A model generated the notes under the pieces. The model did no database searches. It saw only the letters and a list, made by a program, of their open reading frames with translations, and was not told the origin of the DNA. Source: Biscogniauxia marginata (Eukaryota > Ascomycota > Sordariomycetes > Xylariales > Xylariaceae). Taken from it: DNA of 64,000 nt. The stretch covers positions 62,001 through 126,000 of the forward strand of contig MU404081.1 of NCBI GenBank assembly GCA_022695795.1, written 5' to 3'. This document shows, piece after piece, positions 33,011 to 45,649 of this stretch; the first letter of the stretch is position 1, and every line of letters starts with the position of its first letter. Made by a program: the position numbers and the translations under genes.

Positions 33011-36000
33011 TTATCCCAAGTGGTTGCCATTTGTGCCGTTGGGCAACCTCTCAGGTGACTCTTGGGCCCTCTTTATTCCATTCATATGTGTCGTCGTACG
33101 CGGAGAAACGCTCGAAGGCGATATGTTGCCGGCGTATTCTATAGCCTCGTTCGATACCAAACTCCTCGGTGTTAGGTGAGCCCCGTTGAGGACTGATTGC
33201 TTTTGCTGATCGGTAAGAAGGTGACCCAGGTTTTGCTCGAGGCAAAGGCGTGCATAGTCCGGCTCGTCTGGCGTAACGGCAACAAGCCCACCCCTCCTTG
33301 GCACACGATGTTCGGGGAACGGTTCTTTACTCGGCTTGTATTGCCTAGGTCTATCCTCGCTGGTGAGCTGCCCATTGTTGTAGTGCTTGTATCTTGGTGC
33401 GAACGATCCGCGACTTTCAGCATCCGGGTCGTGCTTCCACTTCGCTGGGGAACTCCATGTGGACAGGGCTGATTCGTGCTCCGGAAGTTCGCAGTAACAG
33501 ATCGAAAGTTTGACGTTGCGTAGATGAGGAATAGTGGGTATGATGTAGAGGAAGTCAGATTCCTTTCAAAATTCAATTAGCTTTAGTCCAGATATTCAAC
33601 AAGATGCGCAGCTAACCTTGACGAAGAACATGTCCGTCTCGAAGAAGCATTTCGCCGCCTCGCCACGAAGTTGTTCGAGTCGTCTATAGCCAACTGTGTG
33701 AGGGTCACCGCCATAGTAGTCCGGAAGTTGCTCCCCGAGGTGATAGAGCTTGCCCTCCGTTAAAGCGTATCTGTCTTGTTCCAAGCGCCATATGACTCTC
33801 TTCGCGACGTACGACACAGGAATACGCTCCCATCCGGTATCTATGGCTCAGTTAGCTAATTTTTCTTTTTGTTAGCATAACGTCGAAATCGTCACTTACA
33901 CCTCGACAGCGAGAGATCTTTTTCTCCTATGAGCAGGGCAACTTGGGTATTCAGAAGCCACTGCTCACGCCCATACGGCTTGCCCGTTGCTTCTGGACGG
34001 ATAGTATCGTACCGAACACCTTGCGCCTTGCCAAACAGCTCGGCAATTTCTCTCTGCTTCGGATCTGGACAACCATGAAGCCAGCGTAAAAGAGGTGGTA
34101 GTTTGGACAGTCGAATCCTCTCTTGCTCTTCCTGGTGGGCTCGTTGCAACTCTGCTTCGCGCGCAGCTCGCTCGGCCCGCTTGCGCTCCCGCTCCCTTTG
34201 TTCCTCTTCTTCTCGAAGACGCCGGGCTTCCTCAGCTGCTTCTTTTTCGCGACGAATCCTATCTTCTTCTTCCCGCCGTTTGCGTTCTTCCTCTTCTTTC
34301 TGCCTCCGTTCTTCCTCACGTTGTCTCCTCTCACGCTCTTCGTTCTGCTTCCGTTCCTCTTCCAACCTTGCCTTTTCTTCCTCTTCTTTGCGCCTCAATT
34401 CTTGTTCAAGCCGAATACGCTCCTGCTCTTCCTGGCGTTTCCTTTCAGCCTCTTGCTCCCGTCGCTTAACCTCTGCTTTTTTTTTCTCCTCTTCCTGGCG
34501 CTGCCGTTCGACTTCCTTCCTCTTGGCCTCTTCGGCGGCGGCAGCGGTGGCCGCTGCTTCTGCGTCCGCTTCTGCTTGACGTCTCTTGGCTTCTTGCCGC
34601 TCACGCTCGGCTCGTATGTCAGCTTCTTCAGATAAAACCGTCGTAGGCGCGTCGCGCATCTCCACATCGGCTCCCTCAGAAGCAACAATGATGCTATTCT
34701 TGTCCGCAGTGCTCGACTTGTCCAAGTCCCTCCTTTCACGATTTAGCTTCTTGACTTTTAACGAATCTTTACGCTCAAGTTCCGAGGCGCGTTGTCGCTT
34801 AGCAGGTTCTCTGGATGGGTCCCGTTTATGTGTACGATCATCAGGCGAAGAGGCCGACAATGGGCGCTTCTCCCTACCGTCAGCGTCTAGCTTCCTTCTC
34901 TTAATAGGCGCGTCGCTGTCGTCTTTGTCTCCAGATCCATGACGTGGTGGGGTAACACTCGATCGGTGCCTCTTGCTCGGATTGTCACCACCTGATAAGC
35001 TCTCTTTCGATTCATCGCGCTTCAATGCCTTTGTCCGGTCGTGATATTTTTCAGATAGCCTATCAGGTCGACTCTTTTCTCCTGCATCGTCATTCCTAGT
35101 ATCGCCACGATCGGTGGCAGAATTGTTTGATGCCATGCTTGCACGCCTCTGCTTTTCCCGTTGGCCCTTCAGATCTTTGCCTGAGATGAGCTTTCGTCGC
35201 GGTTTGACGGCTTCACCATCAGAAGACCCCGCTGCAGGGTCAGATTCGGAGATTTTTGGTTTTGTTGGGGCTTTCGACAATGCAGGCGATACTTCACGGT
35301 CTGAGCTCGGGTGCCGCTCCTCCCTTTTTGGCCGGCCGGGCCCACGTTTTGGCGAAGTTTGTTCGTCATGATTCCCAAATGAAAACGAGCGCCGCTTCTC
35401 CCTAGGGCTATTGGAAACCTTGGTAGAACCCAGCCTCCTCTTCGAGTCAGCATCCCGAGAGGGACTCGATGGTCGACGTCTATGTAATCGACCGCCGTCT
35501 GGGCTCGATTCCCTGCGGGTAACACGTCTAGATTCCTGGTCAAGGTCCCGATCCCGTCTTCCGGGTGACGATTTTGCCTTCGAAGAACCCTTAGAGCTTT
35601 TCTTAAATTCATCAAAGGCGTTCTTCAAGATATGCTCTTCTTCTTTCCACACAGGTCCTTCTCGGCGTCTAGCTATTTCGTAGTATGTCTGTCCTTTAAA
35701 GCGGCGTGTCGGGTCAAAGCCCGACGCGTTAAGGAGAAGTTTTATGACCTCAATGTTCTCTTGGCCAATAGCGGCCAGCATCGGTGTCCCATGCTCAACC
35801 GGAAGAGTGGAAACAGGACGTGGATCAGGATTTGCGCCACCCAAAGCTAGAAGCAGCTCGACAACAAAACTATGACCTCCGCGTGCGGCGTTGACCAAGG
35901 CTTCCGGATCATCACAATGCTCCTTGACCTGCAAGACACGCGTGACAGTCTCGTTGTCGCCACGGGCCGCGGCCTGTCTAAGGGTCTTGTCATCGAGATT

Positions 36001-37659
36001 CATGTATAGCAGGTGGTTACTGGTCTTTGTCGATCGCACAGTCCCGCCCCGCCTTTGGGCCGCTAGAGTACTGCTTGCTGATGCTGCTGGTGATCGCCGG
36101 GGACTCTCAGGCCCGTGAGAGGAAAGCGCATCATGTAGGTCCTGAGGGTGGTGTTCTTCTGACGTTCGTCGTAGCTCACCCACCCGCTCTTTCGCCTCCT
36201 TGAGCGCAGCCCGAATCTCGTCAGCGTTGTCCAAGTCGTCGGGTACTTTCTCGAGTGGTTCATGGCCTTCGGCATCTGCTTTACGAGGATTAACACCAGC
36301 TTTCAACAGTATCTTGATGACACCCAGGTGACCATTTTCGACAGCATCCAGCAGTGGTGTTTCCTTATCGCTATTACGACAGTCAAGGTTGCATCCTGCA
36401 TCGATAAGAAGTTGAACGATGTCCTCGTGGCCATTCAACGAAGCGATCTGTAAAGGCGTGTTCCCAGCGTAATCGGCAAAATTCAGGTCCTCGGGTCTCT
36501 CAGTCAGCCGCTTTTTCGCCATCTCATATTCGCCCTTCGCACAGGCCTTGGCGAGTAATGTTTGCCCGTGGTTGTCAACATGCTTCTTGTGCGGCGCCAT
36601 CCTCGCAGGTGATACTGTTGATTCGCCTGTAACAGGAGTGGCGATACTTCTCAGCTTAGAGCTTCGAGGGTGCGGGCTCCCACTCGCAGAAGAATCATCA
36701 GATGGGTAGTCGGTTGATTGGAGGGGTGCGGGAACACGTCGTTTCTTCGTCCCTAATCCATTTGAGGTTTGGGAGGGGAGCTGTGTTGAGAGACTTCGGC
36801 GGTGTATGCGATTGTGGGGCGAGGGAGATCGATTTCGAGCGGTGGACTGCTTATCCGAATGTCGGCCAGATGATACCTTGTGATCTCTGTCTCTTGCACC
36901 TGCAGGATGGTCGAGCCCCGCGTCTGAAATTCGTGGACGGCGGGCCTTACGGGATTCGCCTTCATCATCAGATTCAGCCTTGGGAGCCTTGCGTTTGCCG
37001 GGAAGCTGCCGGTCGACAGACTTCGCCTTGGCTTTTAGCGGGGGGTTCTGCGATCGAGATTTGGAGGATTCCGAGCCTGACTCGTAATGGGCGTCGCCGG
37101 ATGTGCGACGTCGATGAGAAAGGTCGTTGTCGCGACGATGATGGGTGGGCGGGGATGCAGGAGCAGAGCTGACGCCGGCTGAACCCTCTTTACTCCGTTG
37201 TTTTTCTCTCTCCAGTAAGCGTTTCTTCTTTCCCAACAAGGAGGCAACGGTGGCATCGTCGGACGGGCCACCATTGCGCTCGCCGTCTTTCCCATCCTTC
37301 AAGGATTTCCTCGGCGGAGGTAAAATATCGTCCATCTCGCCGTCGCTCTTGTCTTCGTGCTTAATCACCTTTCTAGGCTTCGATGGAGAAATGCCATCCT
37401 TCCCAGGCAAGACAATCGTCTCGGCGTCCGAATTCTGATCAGGCCCTACATCGTCATCCTGCGCATTTGACGAGATCGCCGCCGCCCGTGAGTCCCTGGT
37501 TATGTAGGCCAACTTGGGGTTTAGCGGGGATTTAACGTTATTAATGGTAGTCGTGGTCATCGACTTGGGATCGCCAGGCTCCATGTCCCTCCGCCTTGGA
37601 GAAGCGGCCTGCTTCGTGTTTGAGGACTCGACAGCATTCTGCGCATCCATAGCATTCAA
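33011..37659 (-). CDS. HOS4: Hos4-like ankyrin-repeat subunit of the Set3 histone deacetylase complex
   Basis: Exons 37659-33900, 33840-33617 and 33562-33011 give 1511 aa. Both introns (59 and 54 bp) are GT-AG and preserve frame. The N-terminal 350 residues are low-complexity, charged and rich in Ser/Pro/Arg. Ankyrin repeats follow at about 362-500 (GQTLLAKACAKGEYEMAKK, GNTPLQIASLNGHEDIVQLL, KETPLLDAVENGHLGVIKIL) and a second ankyrin group at about 550-660. After another charged region comes a run of about 180 residues of Glu/Arg/Lys/Gln helix (about 1006-1190), then a conserved C-terminal globular region (PLLRWLHG onward). Known of the family: Hos4 is a subunit of Set3C with Set3, Snt1, Hos2 and Sif2, acting on chromatin in the nucleus. 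The assignment rests on ankyrin order and the C-terminal region; Met1 precedes an unbroken frame and no upstream exon is evident. Confidence 0.8.
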
Positions 37660-39256
37660 TTCATATACCAGGGTCTCATACAGTACACCATGATGGCCAC
37701 TCGTGGGTGACTGTTGGTTAGGCAGGGTCGCGTTGGGGGGGAAAGTTGTGTATATTCTGAAGATCTGAATACCCTACAGTGGGACAGGCAAGAGACGTCG
37801 GTCGCGGGTTCAGGATAGGTAGGTTAAGACCGGGACGTGTGAGAATGGATGGTTGGATGGGTGGGTGATTCAACCTGGATTGGAGCTAGCACCAGGTTGG
37901 TAGGAGGCGGGAGTAGAAAAGAAATGCGAGAAGAGTGCTGCTTGACAAAGGTATTGTATCGCTGCTGAAAGGGGCGTAAGGCGGCAAATGGCAGTATACT
38001 CATTCAAAAGTAAACATAGGTGGCTAGGTTAGGTCTTTCTTCTCCCCCGTTGGTGAAGAAATTAATTTTTTCTCTGCACAGGATTTGAAGGTCAAGTTTG
38101 GGATTGCACGGAAGGAGGTACTACTACTGGATGTAGTAGTAGACAGGGAAAAGCAAGCAAGTAGAGATCGGAGCAGAGAGAGAGCAGTAGAATTGCACAA
38201 ACGGGGAGCGTGAAGACTTGCCTGACATGTCCTGGTCTAAACATGGACTAGGCACGGTAATGTGGGTATGCTACGCCATGAGTGGCCTAGCGCCCTCGTA
38301 GCTAGAAGGCGGTGCGGCCTAGGTGCTCTCGCGGTATGGGTACTTATGCATTGCAATGGGTGCAACCCAGTAGGGTGTGGTGACACGGGCTGACTGCGCT
38401 GGTAGGACCTCTCTTTGGAGGCCCACTAATATTCGAGATCAGACACTAGTGTTTCTGCCATATGATTGGCTGTATTGCTAGGAGGTGGCCGGTATTACCG
38501 TAAAAATGCACTTCTTCGCCCCCCCTCAAAGTCAACCTAAGACCTGCACGTCCCGCCCCTCATCTCCCAAGTCGCCAGTTGGCTGCCCAAGACTAAATTT
38601 TTTATTCCTCTTCCCTCCTTCGCTACTCTCCGCTGTTGTCGTTGTTGTTGTTATTATTATCATCTCGCCTGCAGCAAGTGAGGAAGAACGAAAGGGAACT
38701 TTTGCTCCCCTCTTGCAGGGTTCACCTCGCTGTTGTGTTTGTTGATATCATTGATATTATTTATTACTGGGGCATTAGCCACACCTGCACACACCAATTG
38801 CCCTCAGATTTCTCCCCTTTTCTCAGGGTTCTGATAGGTAGCTCCTTTTCGGAACCCTCACCATCTCTCTCCATCCTACTGATAAGCCGGTGCAGATCGT
38901 TCGTTCTATCATTCCATCGTACATCATCATCATACATCATACATCTCCCACCCTAACGTATCAATCCTTACCCACCCTAGCCTTTCCGAAACTATCGATA
39001 CGCGCAGTTCTTCTTTTTTCTCGTTCTAAGATCTGTTCAATCTTAATACGAGTGTGTGCTTGTTTCTTCGAGCAGATTTCCCATGTTTTTCGATGGTAAC
39101 TGAAACCGGGTCAATCCACTACACACGGCACCTCCACAAACAACAATTTGCGAAAGTCTTTAGCACCGTTACAGACGGACCCGTGCCCTTCGGCTCGTTT
39201 GGCCTACCTAACGCCTCATTTCCCCTCGAATCTAGTCTTCAGATCAAGAAAGTATT
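37660..39256. promoter_or_regulatory. Divergent intergenic promoter region
   Basis: 1.6 kb between the start codons of the minus-strand Hos4-like gene and the plus-strand ALKBH6-like gene. C/T-rich tracts on the plus strand from about 38590 to 39060 fit a long 5' leader of the latter. A GTT/ATT trinucleotide run lies at 38635-38661. No coding sequence recognised. Confidence 0.5.
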
Positions 39257-40063
39257 ATGGCCACCGACGTTAGCTCTTCACTACCTGACTCGCTCGACCA
39301 GACACGAATTACAGCCTTGCCACCCGCAGCCTACTACATATCGAATTTCATTACCGAAGATGAGGAGACGGCCATACTTAATAAAATAGCCTCGGCACCC
39401 AAACCGCGATGGAAGCAGCTCACACACCGACGATTACAGACCTGGCCATCTGACCTCGTGAACAATAAGTTGATTGATGCCCCATTACCAGCTTGGCTAG
39501 AGGAGCCTATTGTATCGCGCCTCAAGGCCATCCGTCTTGCACAGGACTCCGACTTGACCAACGTCTTCCACGACAGCCCTCACCAGAAGCCAAACCACGT
39601 CTTGATAAATGAATATCCCCCCGGTGTAGGAATAATGCCCCATAAGGTAGGTTATATTAACGGGATTATAGCAAGATGAGGGCTCATCTTGCGATAGGAC
39701 GGATCGGCGTATCACCCCGTTGTTTGCACCGTAAGTTTGGGGGCAAGTCTCTGTCTCGATATTCACAAGACGAAGGAGGACGGGACCTTGGAGGCTGAGC
39801 CGGCATGGAGAATTTTGCAGGAACCCAGAAGTCTTCTCATCACCACCGCTGATCTCTATACACAATTTCTCCACGGCATTGCTGATATCACTGAGGACGT
39901 CGAGCTCTCCGAGAAGACGATAGCTAATTGGACACTCCTCCGATCAAGCGCCGATTTCCAAGATGGACGGAATATGCGCAAAACACGTACCAGCCTGACA
40001 TATCGAGACGTAATGAACGTGTCCAAACTCGGAAACAAATTAGGAATGTTTCTGAAGAAGTGA
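39257..40063 (+). CDS. ALKBH6-like 2-oxoglutarate/Fe(II) dioxygenase
   Basis: Exons 39257-39646 and 39698-40063 give 251 aa; the 51-bp intron is GT-AG. Iron ligands are visible: H129-x-D131 (MPHK-DGSAY) and H189 (FLHGI), with the paired arginines R-x5-R in the R-T-S-L-T-Y-R-D-V segment that hold 2-oxoglutarate. The N-terminal PPAAYYI and FITEDEE segments and the total length match ALKBH6 rather than other AlkB homologues. Substrate of this subfamily is not settled; nucleic acid repair or RNA demethylation is inferred. The gene converges on the reductase gene, with only 21 bases between the two stop codons. The intron falls between the H and D ligands of the iron site. Confidence 0.88.
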
Positions 40064-40084
40064 TATACGCTGATGCGTAGTTCT

Positions 40085-41077
40085 TCAGAATACCCCAGGT
40101 ATCATCTTCCACTTTCCTTGGACCCTTTCCTGGCCAAACTTCTCGCTATACCATCGCTTGGTCCCATTGGCGGTGACACCAAGGTTGACCGAGACAAATA
40201 ACACGGCGCAAATCAGTGTCTTGTTGTACAGTTGACCGTTGGGCGCTGCTGTAATTGCCAATGAAAGGTACAACAGGCATTCGCAGGTGTAATGTGGGCA
40301 GACCAGATATCGAAATAAGCCGTCTTCCGGAAGCGAATACTTCTTCAGGCCAGACAGGTGCTTGTGGCATCTGTACTGCATGAGCCACGCAAACAGAAAC
40401 ATGGCGACGCCAATGATCAGATTCAATGGCAATGTCTTGGTGCTAGACAACGGTGTTTCTGAGTACCAGATGGATTCTGGGTCATTGTCAATATGAGGTA
40501 AGATGCCATGATGACGTGGTTACCTACGGGATCCTTCGATCCAAATGGCTATGCTTGTGCACAGGTAAAATGCGTTTCCTAGGAACCAATGAATGATCCA
40601 CATCTTGGAAGACGAAGGCCGTAGAACGGCCAAGTATTCATACAAGCGTCTAGCACCCTGGAGAGTCATCAAGCACCACACAAGAACGACCTGTTCGATG
40701 GTCATAGATATTTGCATATGAGAGGCTTGGTTCTTGACAACGAATTCGAGGATTGTTCCATGGCGAATATACTGGGTTGCCCAGAAAAGTGAGCAAGATA
40801 GAGAGAGAATATAAAAATGCATAAACCACGAATGAGGGACTTTGCCCACGGATGTGAGCCAGCTGACGATGCCGACAAGCCACTCTTCCCTTTTGTCCCT
40901 TCCGGACTTGTCTCGTGATGATGTCGTTGCTTCACCCGAACCTCGCGCGCCGTATTGTGTAAGCAAATGTTGAGCCGATGCCGGAGTAGCCGAGATAGCC
41001 AGCACGGCTGCGGCGGCAAGCACGTAGAAGAGCTGACATAACGCCGCCGGGCTCAGGTCGGCCACGGCAGCTAACAT
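40085..41077 (-). CDS. DFG10: Polyprenol reductase (Dfg10/SRD5A3-like)
   Basis: Exons 41077-40528 and 40476-40085 give 313 aa. The enzyme reduces polyprenol to dolichol in the ER membrane, supplying the lipid carrier for N-glycosylation. The sequence has several hydrophobic segments (about 12-35, 85-110, 165-185, 200-225, 250-285). Family landmarks are YGAR after the first helix, VPHSWFMHFY, LQGARRLYE, the FRYLVCPHYTCE segment near the C-terminus and a closing KF-x-GKWKMIPGVF type end. The 51-bp intron (donor GTAGGT, acceptor CCCAG) restores frame as GS-Q-SIWYSE. The in-frame region upstream of Met at 41077 has only a GTG start (41137), so Met before ADLSPAAL is chosen. Confidence 0.85.
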
Positions 41078-44000
41078 GCTGCGAAGTAGAGTGGAATGAA
41101 TGCCGCTTGTTCGTTCATCCGAGGACGAGAGCCTCACGTTGAATTCTTCCCGTATCTGATTCAGTGTCCTTCCTTCCCATTGGCATGGTTGTTCGTATGT
41201 AAAGTAGTGTAGGAACCGATTGACTGATTAATAACTGACGGGTTGGCTGGGTGCACTTGGCTCGTTCCTGGTCTTGCACTAGTAACAAGACAACAAATTT
41301 CGAGAGAAGTCGGGGCCGTTCCTATGGACAGATTTGAAAGTACGAAAAGCAGCTTAATAGGGTTATGCCACTATGGGGGTAGTTATTTATCGGATATGTA
41401 ACTAAAGATAACCAACCCCCTGATAGCCATGGTGTGCTTACCTACCTACGTAATTATAGGTTATAACTTTGGGAGTGCGAGTTTAGAGCACTTTTCTGAC
41501 ATGACTGGAGTATATCAAGTCAGAAATCAGTGGATTCACTCCGAATAGATCACTTGCCTGGCTTGGAGGAGTGGATAATTACTGAACAGATATGTCAATT
41601 GGAGGGATACATGTGGAAGAGGAAAAGGAAATATATTTCTAGGCCTGATGTTTATCTGGTCAGAACCCTTTCGAGAGGCATGAGCTTATGTTAGCACTGA
41701 TTATGTATTCCGTGGTTCGAAGTATTTATTCTTGAGTCTAGCAAATCTATACGTTGTTTTACGCTCGCCATGGTCCTTCTTGCCTCCCCCCTTTACCCCC
41801 CAACCCGGTTTGGTATATTTGAATCTCCTGTACCATATGGCAGTGAAATGGTTTTCCTATGCCGATATTTACGTTATTATATTTTCTTTACGGGATTGTT
41901 GTAAGGCCACATTTGAGCTGCCATTGCTATCTATAAGGGGGTGTAGGTGGAGGGGGGGATACCAATATGCATGTTATAGCTCTAAGTAGGACCAGTATCT
42001 TCGAGAATTCATGAAATGTAATGTAGTATTTACCATATATAAAGTTATGAGAATCTGCGTATGGTTTCAAGGGACACTCTAAGTATTAAGTTGTGACAAG
42101 TTGTAAGGGATCTCTACCGCCACGCAAAAGCCAGGAGCACCAAATACTCCCTACATTGACGAGCTAAGGTCTCAGGTATTTCGCGAGGTTCTTAGTGTTC
42201 TGTTAATAATTCAGTTATATTCTATGGGCAACGTATTATGTTAAGGTTCCATCTAGTGTATGTATAAGATACTGTCAAATACGGACAAGTCCTATCTGTC
42301 AGGATCTTAGCCTGCTACCGCAGCTATGATATAATGGGTGACAAAACGGGGCACGAAAGCACTGAAGCACATTGATACAATAAATAGTATCGATTATCCA
42401 TTTTCCTCGGGTGTCTATCTGTGCGCGCGCGTGTGTGTGTCTGTGTGTATCTGTTCGAGGCTATCCACTCTAAGGCCCCGTGGGAGAAATAGGTAGCTAC
42501 TAGTTAGCAAATAAGGGTTTGCTAACGTGACACATGATGGCTTATAGCGGTGTGAATATGGGAGTCAAAGTAGTGATTTGAGTGTTATATGACCGTCTAT
42601 CCGAGTATCTGTAGATCTAGCTCTTCGCGTAACAATCAAGTTATAACCTACTCCTCAAAGAGGTATGCATCATGACAGCATCATTATATGGTATCATGAT
42701 AAGATATTATGTTCTATATAGCTAACCTTAATATCCTATTATCTGGCGTATGAGCGCTAGTGTGCTGATTTAGGAGACGATTCACCACTCCCTAGACACG
42801 ATCCGGTAGCTCAGTCCAGCTCATATCAAGCTATAGACAATTTTTCATTCTCACTATCCTCACTTTATATCAATCAGGTTTTCGTTTGTCTAAGTGACAT
42901 CCAATTTTCAGCCGGGGAACTAGTAGGGACCATTGATCGGCGCTCTCATGCGCCATAGCACTGAGATGATATAACTTCTTGGCACTGAACATCTCTTATG
43001 TATCATTTACAGAAATGAAATAAATTTTATGTTGGTCAAGTGGCCCTTGTGGTCATCCAGAGCCTTGTGTATAGTCCTTGTGTACTTTTGTATAATACTG
43101 TAGTAGATACCTTACTCTTTATGAGTACTGCTCAGTGTACCGTGTCTGAGTATATGTATTTTAGCATGCTTTTGATTTCCATGCCGCGGCTTTAGAAGTT
43201 TCAACAACGGCGAAATCAAAAGATATATTTGACGGATATTACGGTTCTCCATGCCGTGAAGTTGTAACGAAACAGAAGTATGATACCACGTCAGCACATA
43301 GATCAAAAGATCGAGCAGTTCCGATACCATGTACTAGATTCCAGGCTTATCTAGACATAACCTAGTCGTTGTCGCCCCCGTACAGAAATATAACTAGCAT
43401 CATCTACTTCGGAATATCAATGCGGCCCCAACTTTGTCTGTTATCTAAGAAAAAGGAGGTCATTTTTAAAGCTTGGATACGTAGAGATTCTCGGTAAATA
43501 AGCGGATATTCGAGGTTATTGCAAGGGAGGTAAGGGGAGAGTCTGAGTCTAAAATACGGAATGAATTGAACTTCGCTACGATGTAAACCTTAGTATGGGG
43601 TAACAAGATATCGTTGCTCGAAGAGCTAGAATTAGAGATACATGACCAGCGGTCTTCTTACATACGGTACAAAACAGCCCCTTTGTTCCTATGCAGGCCT
43701 GTGTCTATGGCTCTCTTCACGCTTTGCAGGGTTGACTGGTAACGGCCGTGATAGTCCTGAGACTCCTTGAAAACACAGAACTATGGCTGAATTCATATCT
43801 TGCCTCATACCTGTAAAAGGACTCTCTTCGCAAGCGTTTTAATGGAGTGTAGTATGACCTAAGTATACAGGTATCCAACATATCACTAAATCCGTAAAGA
43901 AAAGTGGGACATGCAGATATCCAGTGTATCCTGTCGGGTAAACCGCGGCACGTCGTGGGGGCTTGACATCACTGTTAAAGATTTCCTGGATTTGTAGATG

Positions 44001-44106
44001 CCCCACTACTTCACGAGGACAATCTATCAAACAATCGACCACATTACAAGAGTCTTAGAGGACGTATTATTTGCAATACAAACCAGAAAACTCTCGAGAG
44101 GACAAT
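41078..44106. other. 3-kb gene-free region
   Basis: Lies between the start codons of the reductase (-) and the Rbg1-like gene (+), so it contains both promoters. Frequent stops and no recognised gene. An alternating purine-pyrimidine tract of CG and TG steps at 42420-42450 could adopt Z-DNA. No tRNA found. Confidence 0.45.
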
Positions 44107-45649
44107 ATGGCGACTACAGTAGACAAGGTGAGTAGCCTGAACGACGCACACTACAGGGCACTAGCTGACAGGTTCATAGATAAAAGAGATCGAGGCCGAA
44201 GTAAGTAGCTTCAGGCTGCTCTGCTTTTGGGTGTGATGGGCATGCTAAATCCCAGCTTCACAGATGGCCCGAACTCAGAAGAACAAGGCAACCTCGTTCC
44301 ACCTCGGCCAATTAAAGGCAAAATTGGCAAAGCTCAAGCGAGAGCTTCTGACGCCTAGCGGTGGTGGTGGCGGCGGCGGCGGCGGTGCTGGTTTCGATGT
44401 TGCCAGAACAGGGGTCGCCAGTGTTGGCTTCATCGGCTTCCCATCTGTAGGAAAAAGTACCTTGATGAGCAGATTGACTGGCCAACACTCCGAAGTCGCT
44501 GCGTACGAGTTCACGACCCTAACGTCTGTGCCAGGGCAGGTTATGTACAATGGTATGCCTGTCACCAACCCCTAAGACTTACCCGCATCCTCGGGCCGTT
44601 ACCCTGTACCTCGACGACTCTGTGTTACAGTTGTTGCTTCTATGTTCTGACATGATTGGTACAGGTGCTCCCCTGCAGATGATTGATCTCCCCGGTATCA
44701 TCGAGGGGGCTAAAGACGGAAGAGGTCGTGGTCGTCAGGTCATTGCTGTTGCTAAGACTTGCCACCTGATCTTCATCGTGTTGGATGTGAACAAGCCCCT
44801 GACAGATAAGAGAATTATCGAGACAGAACTGGAAGGATTTGGAATTCGCATCAACAAGGAGCCTCCTAACATCACCTTCAAGAAGAAGGACAAGGGTGGA
44901 CTTAACATCACCAGCACTGTGCCGCTAACTCACATTGATCATGACGAGATCAAGGCCGTGATGAATGAATACCGTATCAACTCGGCGGATATTGCTATTC
45001 GTTGTGATGCCACGATTGATGATCTTATCGACATTCTAGAGGCCAAGAGCCGCAGCTACATACCTGTCATATACGTCCTTAACAAGATCGACGCCATAAG
45101 CATCGAGGAACTAGATCTTCTGTACCGAATTCCCAATGCGGTACCTATCAGCTCCGAGCATGGATGGAACGTTGACGAACTAATGGAGGCAATGTACGTC
45201 TTGACCTCAGTGCCTTGAGATATAACTATGACACGCATAGCTAACCTCCTTCCTTTACAGGTGGGAAAAGCTAAAGTTGGTTCGGGTTTACACGAAGCCC
45301 AAGGGTAAAATGCCGGACTATTCTTCACCTGTCGTGCTTCGTTCCACTAGGTGTACAGTCGAGGATTTCGTAAGTGTGCCCGTCGGGAACGTTGGCTCTG
45401 AACCAGGGTGGTCGTGCTGACCGAGGCCTACCAAGTGCAACGCAATCCACCGAACCATTGTCGAGCAGTTCAAGAACGCGATAGTATACGGGAAGTCCGT
45501 GAAGCACCAACCGCAGCGGGTGGGACTGAGCCATGAATTGGCGGACGAAGACATAGGTAACAACCAACGCCCTGCCCCCATTTCTTTAAATAATAATACT
45601 ACTTCCTATGCTAATTTTATATATTTCAGTCACGATTATCAAGCGATGA
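44107..45649 (+). CDS. RBG1: Rbg1/DRG1 developmentally regulated GTPase
   Basis: Seven exons: 44107-44127, 44180-44200, 44264-44552, 44665-45193, 45261-45369, 45436-45556, 45630-45649; 369 aa, the normal length for DRG1. All introns are GT-AG and every join gives the family sequence. The protein is a ribosome-associated TRAFAC GTPase that in yeast works with Tma46 in translation elongation. Visible parts: N-terminal helical region, glycine run at 47-55, P-loop GFPSVGKS at 72-79, DLPGIIEGA (G3), NKID (G4), and a C-terminal TGS domain (VRVYTKPKG onward) ending DEDIVTIIKR. Two consecutive 21-bp exons encode the first 14 residues. The glycine run is longer than I expect for this family. Confidence 0.93.

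Noticed and set aside
34095..34635. Several overlapping plus-strand frames opposite the Hos4 gene
   Set aside because: They are the antisense of the Glu/Arg/Lys-rich helix and give only Ser/Leu/Phe-rich low-complexity peptides.
38485..38956. Plus-strand frames of 86 and 106 codons before the ALKBH6-like gene
   Set aside because: Pyrimidine-rich leader with GTT/ATT repeats gives Pro/Ser/Leu/Val-rich translation; best read as promoter and 5' leader.
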